From Cupriavidus alkaliphilus (GTDB lineage Bacteria > Pseudomonadota > Gammaproteobacteria > Burkholderiales > Burkholderiaceae), in contig NZ_FMAD01000009.1 in the NCBI RefSeq assembly GCF_900094595.1, forward strand, positions 1-64,000: DNA of 64,000 nt, written 5' to 3'. A program made the translations under genes and the position numbers. A model generated the notes under the pieces. That model saw only the letters and a program-made list of their open reading frames with translations. It did no database searches and was not told the DNA's origin. Of this stretch, positions 62,439-64,000 are shown in pieces; position 1 is the first letter of the stretch, and the number at the start of each line of letters is the position of its first letter.

Positions 62439-64000
62439 TCAGCCGGCGCGCCAGCGCTGCGCGCGGCGCAGCCAGCCGGCCGAGAGCGCGTGCAGCAACA
62501 GCGCGGCCAGCACGGCGGTCAGCAGGATCAGCGTCGACATCGCCGCGGCGGGCGCGGTATCGCCGGCATCGTCCATGTTCAGCACCGAGATCGCGGCCAG
62601 CACGGTGTCGGGGCTGTACAGGAAGATCACCGCCGAGACCGTCGTCATCGACGACACGAACAGGTAGCGGAAGATGTCGAGCAGCGCCGGCAGGCACACC
62701 GGCACGGTCACGCGCCAGCACGTCAGCAGCGGCGCCACGCCCAGCGACAGTGCGGCGGCCTCGAACTCGTGGTCGAGCTGGCGCAAGGCAGCGGCCGCGG
62801 TCAGGTGGCCGGTGGTGTAGCAGTGCGCGACATTGCACAGCACCAGCAGCGCCATGGTCCCGTACAGCGCGTGCAGCGGATTGCCGGGCGCGTTGAAGAA
62901 AAACACATAGCCCAGCCCCAGCACCAGGCCCGGCACCGCCATCGGCAGCAGGAAGCCCGCGCGCAGCACGCCATGCAGCCAGGCGGGTCCGCGCGTGCGC
63001 AGCGTCAGCCAGGCGCCGAGGAAGATCGCCACGGTGCCGGCCAGCGCGGTCAGTACGGACAGCTTCAGGCTGTTGCGATAGGCCAGCCAGCCGCCGCCAT
63101 CCATGTTGTCGAAATCATAGTGCGCCAGCGTCAGGCTCAGGTTGTACGGCCACAGCCTGACCAGCGACGCCCCCACCGCGGTGACGACCACCGCCAGCAG
63201 CGCGGCGCTGACGGCCAGCACCAGCAGCAGGCAGGCGCTGTCGCGGCCGCGCTCGGGCGCCGGCACATACACCTGCGCGCGGCTGCCCAGCTGCGTGCGC
63301 TGGCGCCGCTGCAGCGCCATGTCGACGGCAAAGGTCAGCAGCGCGGGGGCCAGCAGCAGCATGCCGATCAGCGCGCCGCGGTCGAACTGCTGCTGCCCCA
63401 CCACGGCCTTGTACGCCTCGAGCGCCAGCACCGGGTAGCCGCCGCCCACCACCTTGGGCACGCCAAAGTCCGTGATCACCAGCGTCAGCACCAGGCAGGC
63501 CGCGGCGAACAGGCCTTGGCGCGCGCCCGGCAGCGTCACGGTGCGGAACGTGCGCCACGGGCCGGCGCCCATGGCGCGCGCCGCTTCATAGAGGCGCGCA
63601 TCGGCCAGCGACAGCGTCGCCACCAACACCATCAGCGCATGCGGGAAGGTGTAGAAGGCCTCGCCCAGCACGATGCCCCAGAAGCCGTAGATGCCACCCG
63701 GGCCGAAGGCGTCGCGGAAGATGCCCTGGTTGCCGAACAGGTAGACCAGCGCGATCGCCGGCAGCAGCGACGGCGCGAACAGCGGCAGCAGCGCAATGCC
63801 GCGCCACAGCGGCCGCAGCGCGATGCAGGAGCGCTGCAGCGCGTAGGCAAAGCCGAACGCCAGCGGCACCACCAGCGCCACCACCGTCAGCGACACCGCC
63901 ACGCTGCGCCCCAGCATCGGCAGGAAGTTGGGGCCGGATACCAGCGCGGCCATGCGCGCGCCCAGCACCCACTGGCCCGCGCCATCGAACCAGGCCTGGC
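62439..64000 (-). CDS. ABC transporter double permease (5' part outside window)
   Basis: At least 520 residues of a fused inner-membrane permease with two BPD_transp_1 domains in one chain, as in the putative 2-aminoethylphosphonate (PhnU2 type) and FbpB-type iron permeases. EAA-type loops are seen as YEAARAMGAGPWRTFRTVTLPGARQGL in the first half and HEFEAAALSLGVAPLLTCWRVTVPVCLP in the second (both read in pieces). The frame remains open to the window end, so the start lies beyond 64000. Hydrophobic segments number about 11 in the visible part. Confidence 0.88.
   Translation of the reverse strand, partial: QAWFDGAGQWVLGARMAALVSGPNFLPMLGRSVAVSLTVVALVVPLAFGFAYALQRSCIALRPLWRGIALLPLFAPSLLPAIALVYLFGNQGIFRDAFGPGGIYGFWGIVLGEAFYTFPHALMVLVATLSLADARLYEAARAMGAGPWRTFRTVTLPGARQGLFAAACLVLTLVITDFGVPKVVGGGYPVLALEAYKAVVGQQQFDRGALIGMLLLAPALLTFAVDMALQRRQRTQLGSRAQVYVPAPERGRDSACLLLVLAVSAALLAVVVTAVGASLVRLWPYNLSLTLAHYDFDNMDGGGWLAYRNSLKLSVLTALAGTVAIFLGAWLTLRTRGPAWLHGVLRAGFLLPMAVPGLVLGLGYVFFFNAPGNPLHALYGTMALLVLCNVAHCYTTGHLTAAAALRQLDHEFEAAALSLGVAPLLTCWRVTVPVCLPALLDIFRYLFVSSMTTVSAVIFLYSPDTVLAAISVLNMDDAGDTAPAAAMSTLILLTAVLAALLLHALSAGWLRRAQRWRAG

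Overview
The window is GC-rich, densely coded DNA from a beta-proteobacterium, most probably a Cupriavidus-type member of the Burkholderiaceae. The evidence is a complete acoXABC acetoin cluster with an AcoR-type regulator and a sigma-54 promoter, several tripartite-tricarboxylate (Bug-type) binding proteins, Gram-negative 16-strand-type porins, many LysR/IclR/GntR regulators beside small catabolic operons, and a lone second elongation factor G. The mix of accessory catabolism and regulators suggests a secondary replicon. That placement is inference. No rRNA, tRNA, prophage, transposase or CRISPR array was found.

Layout. 1-2800: OsmC protein, a Fur-box promoter in front of a candidate small RNA, an unknown protein, a second candidate small RNA and a DUF3047 protein. 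2801-8407 (minus strand): acoX-acoA-acoB-acoC, an AhpD-like protein and a lipoate ligase-like protein behind a sigma-54 promoter. 8717-13109: beta-propeller protein, MFS carrier, amidohydrolase/lactonase and LysR regulator, lying between the aco operon and acoR (13078-15090). 15315-21036: luciferase-like monooxygenase, two paralogous IclR regulators and, between them, a large patatin with an internal membrane domain. 21101-27185: OPT transporter, class V aminotransferase, dipeptidase E, porin and DUF1177, apparently one IclR-governed operon. 27196-35826: DedA-rhodanese fusion, then a D-glucarate pathway (gudD, kdgD, ketoglutarate semialdehyde dehydrogenase, two Bug proteins, FadR-type regulator) with shared operator-like sites. 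35903-45817: NarL-type regulator, second EF-G, porin, PRC-barrel protein and a 1467-residue double hybrid kinase. 45867-48144: PepSY/DUF3325/DUF3649 iron-related operon with a Fur-like box. 48485-55160: isochorismatase-like hydrolase, a LysR/MFS/creatininase/RidA unit and a LysR/SDR pair. 55251-58839: Ohr, a secreted repeat protein, a bestrophin-like channel, a Fur paralogue and a Cys-rich partner. 58854-61254: toxin-antitoxin pair, EamA exporter, third candidate small RNA and a PadR-like protein. 61342-64000: binding protein and double permease of an ABC importer, cut by the window end.

How it works together. Acetoin would be cleaved by AcoA/AcoB (E1) and AcoC (lipoylated E2), with the lipoate ligase-like protein a plausible helper for E2. 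D-glucarate would go through GudD, KdgD and the semialdehyde dehydrogenase to 2-oxoglutarate. Iron appears to control at least three sites (680-700, 48270-48290, 57596-57614). The least explained signals are non-coding: a Fur-box small-RNA candidate at 704-779, and a pair of small-RNA candidates (1911-1972 and 60723-60796) that share an 11-base core placed exactly 3 bases before the terminator stem.
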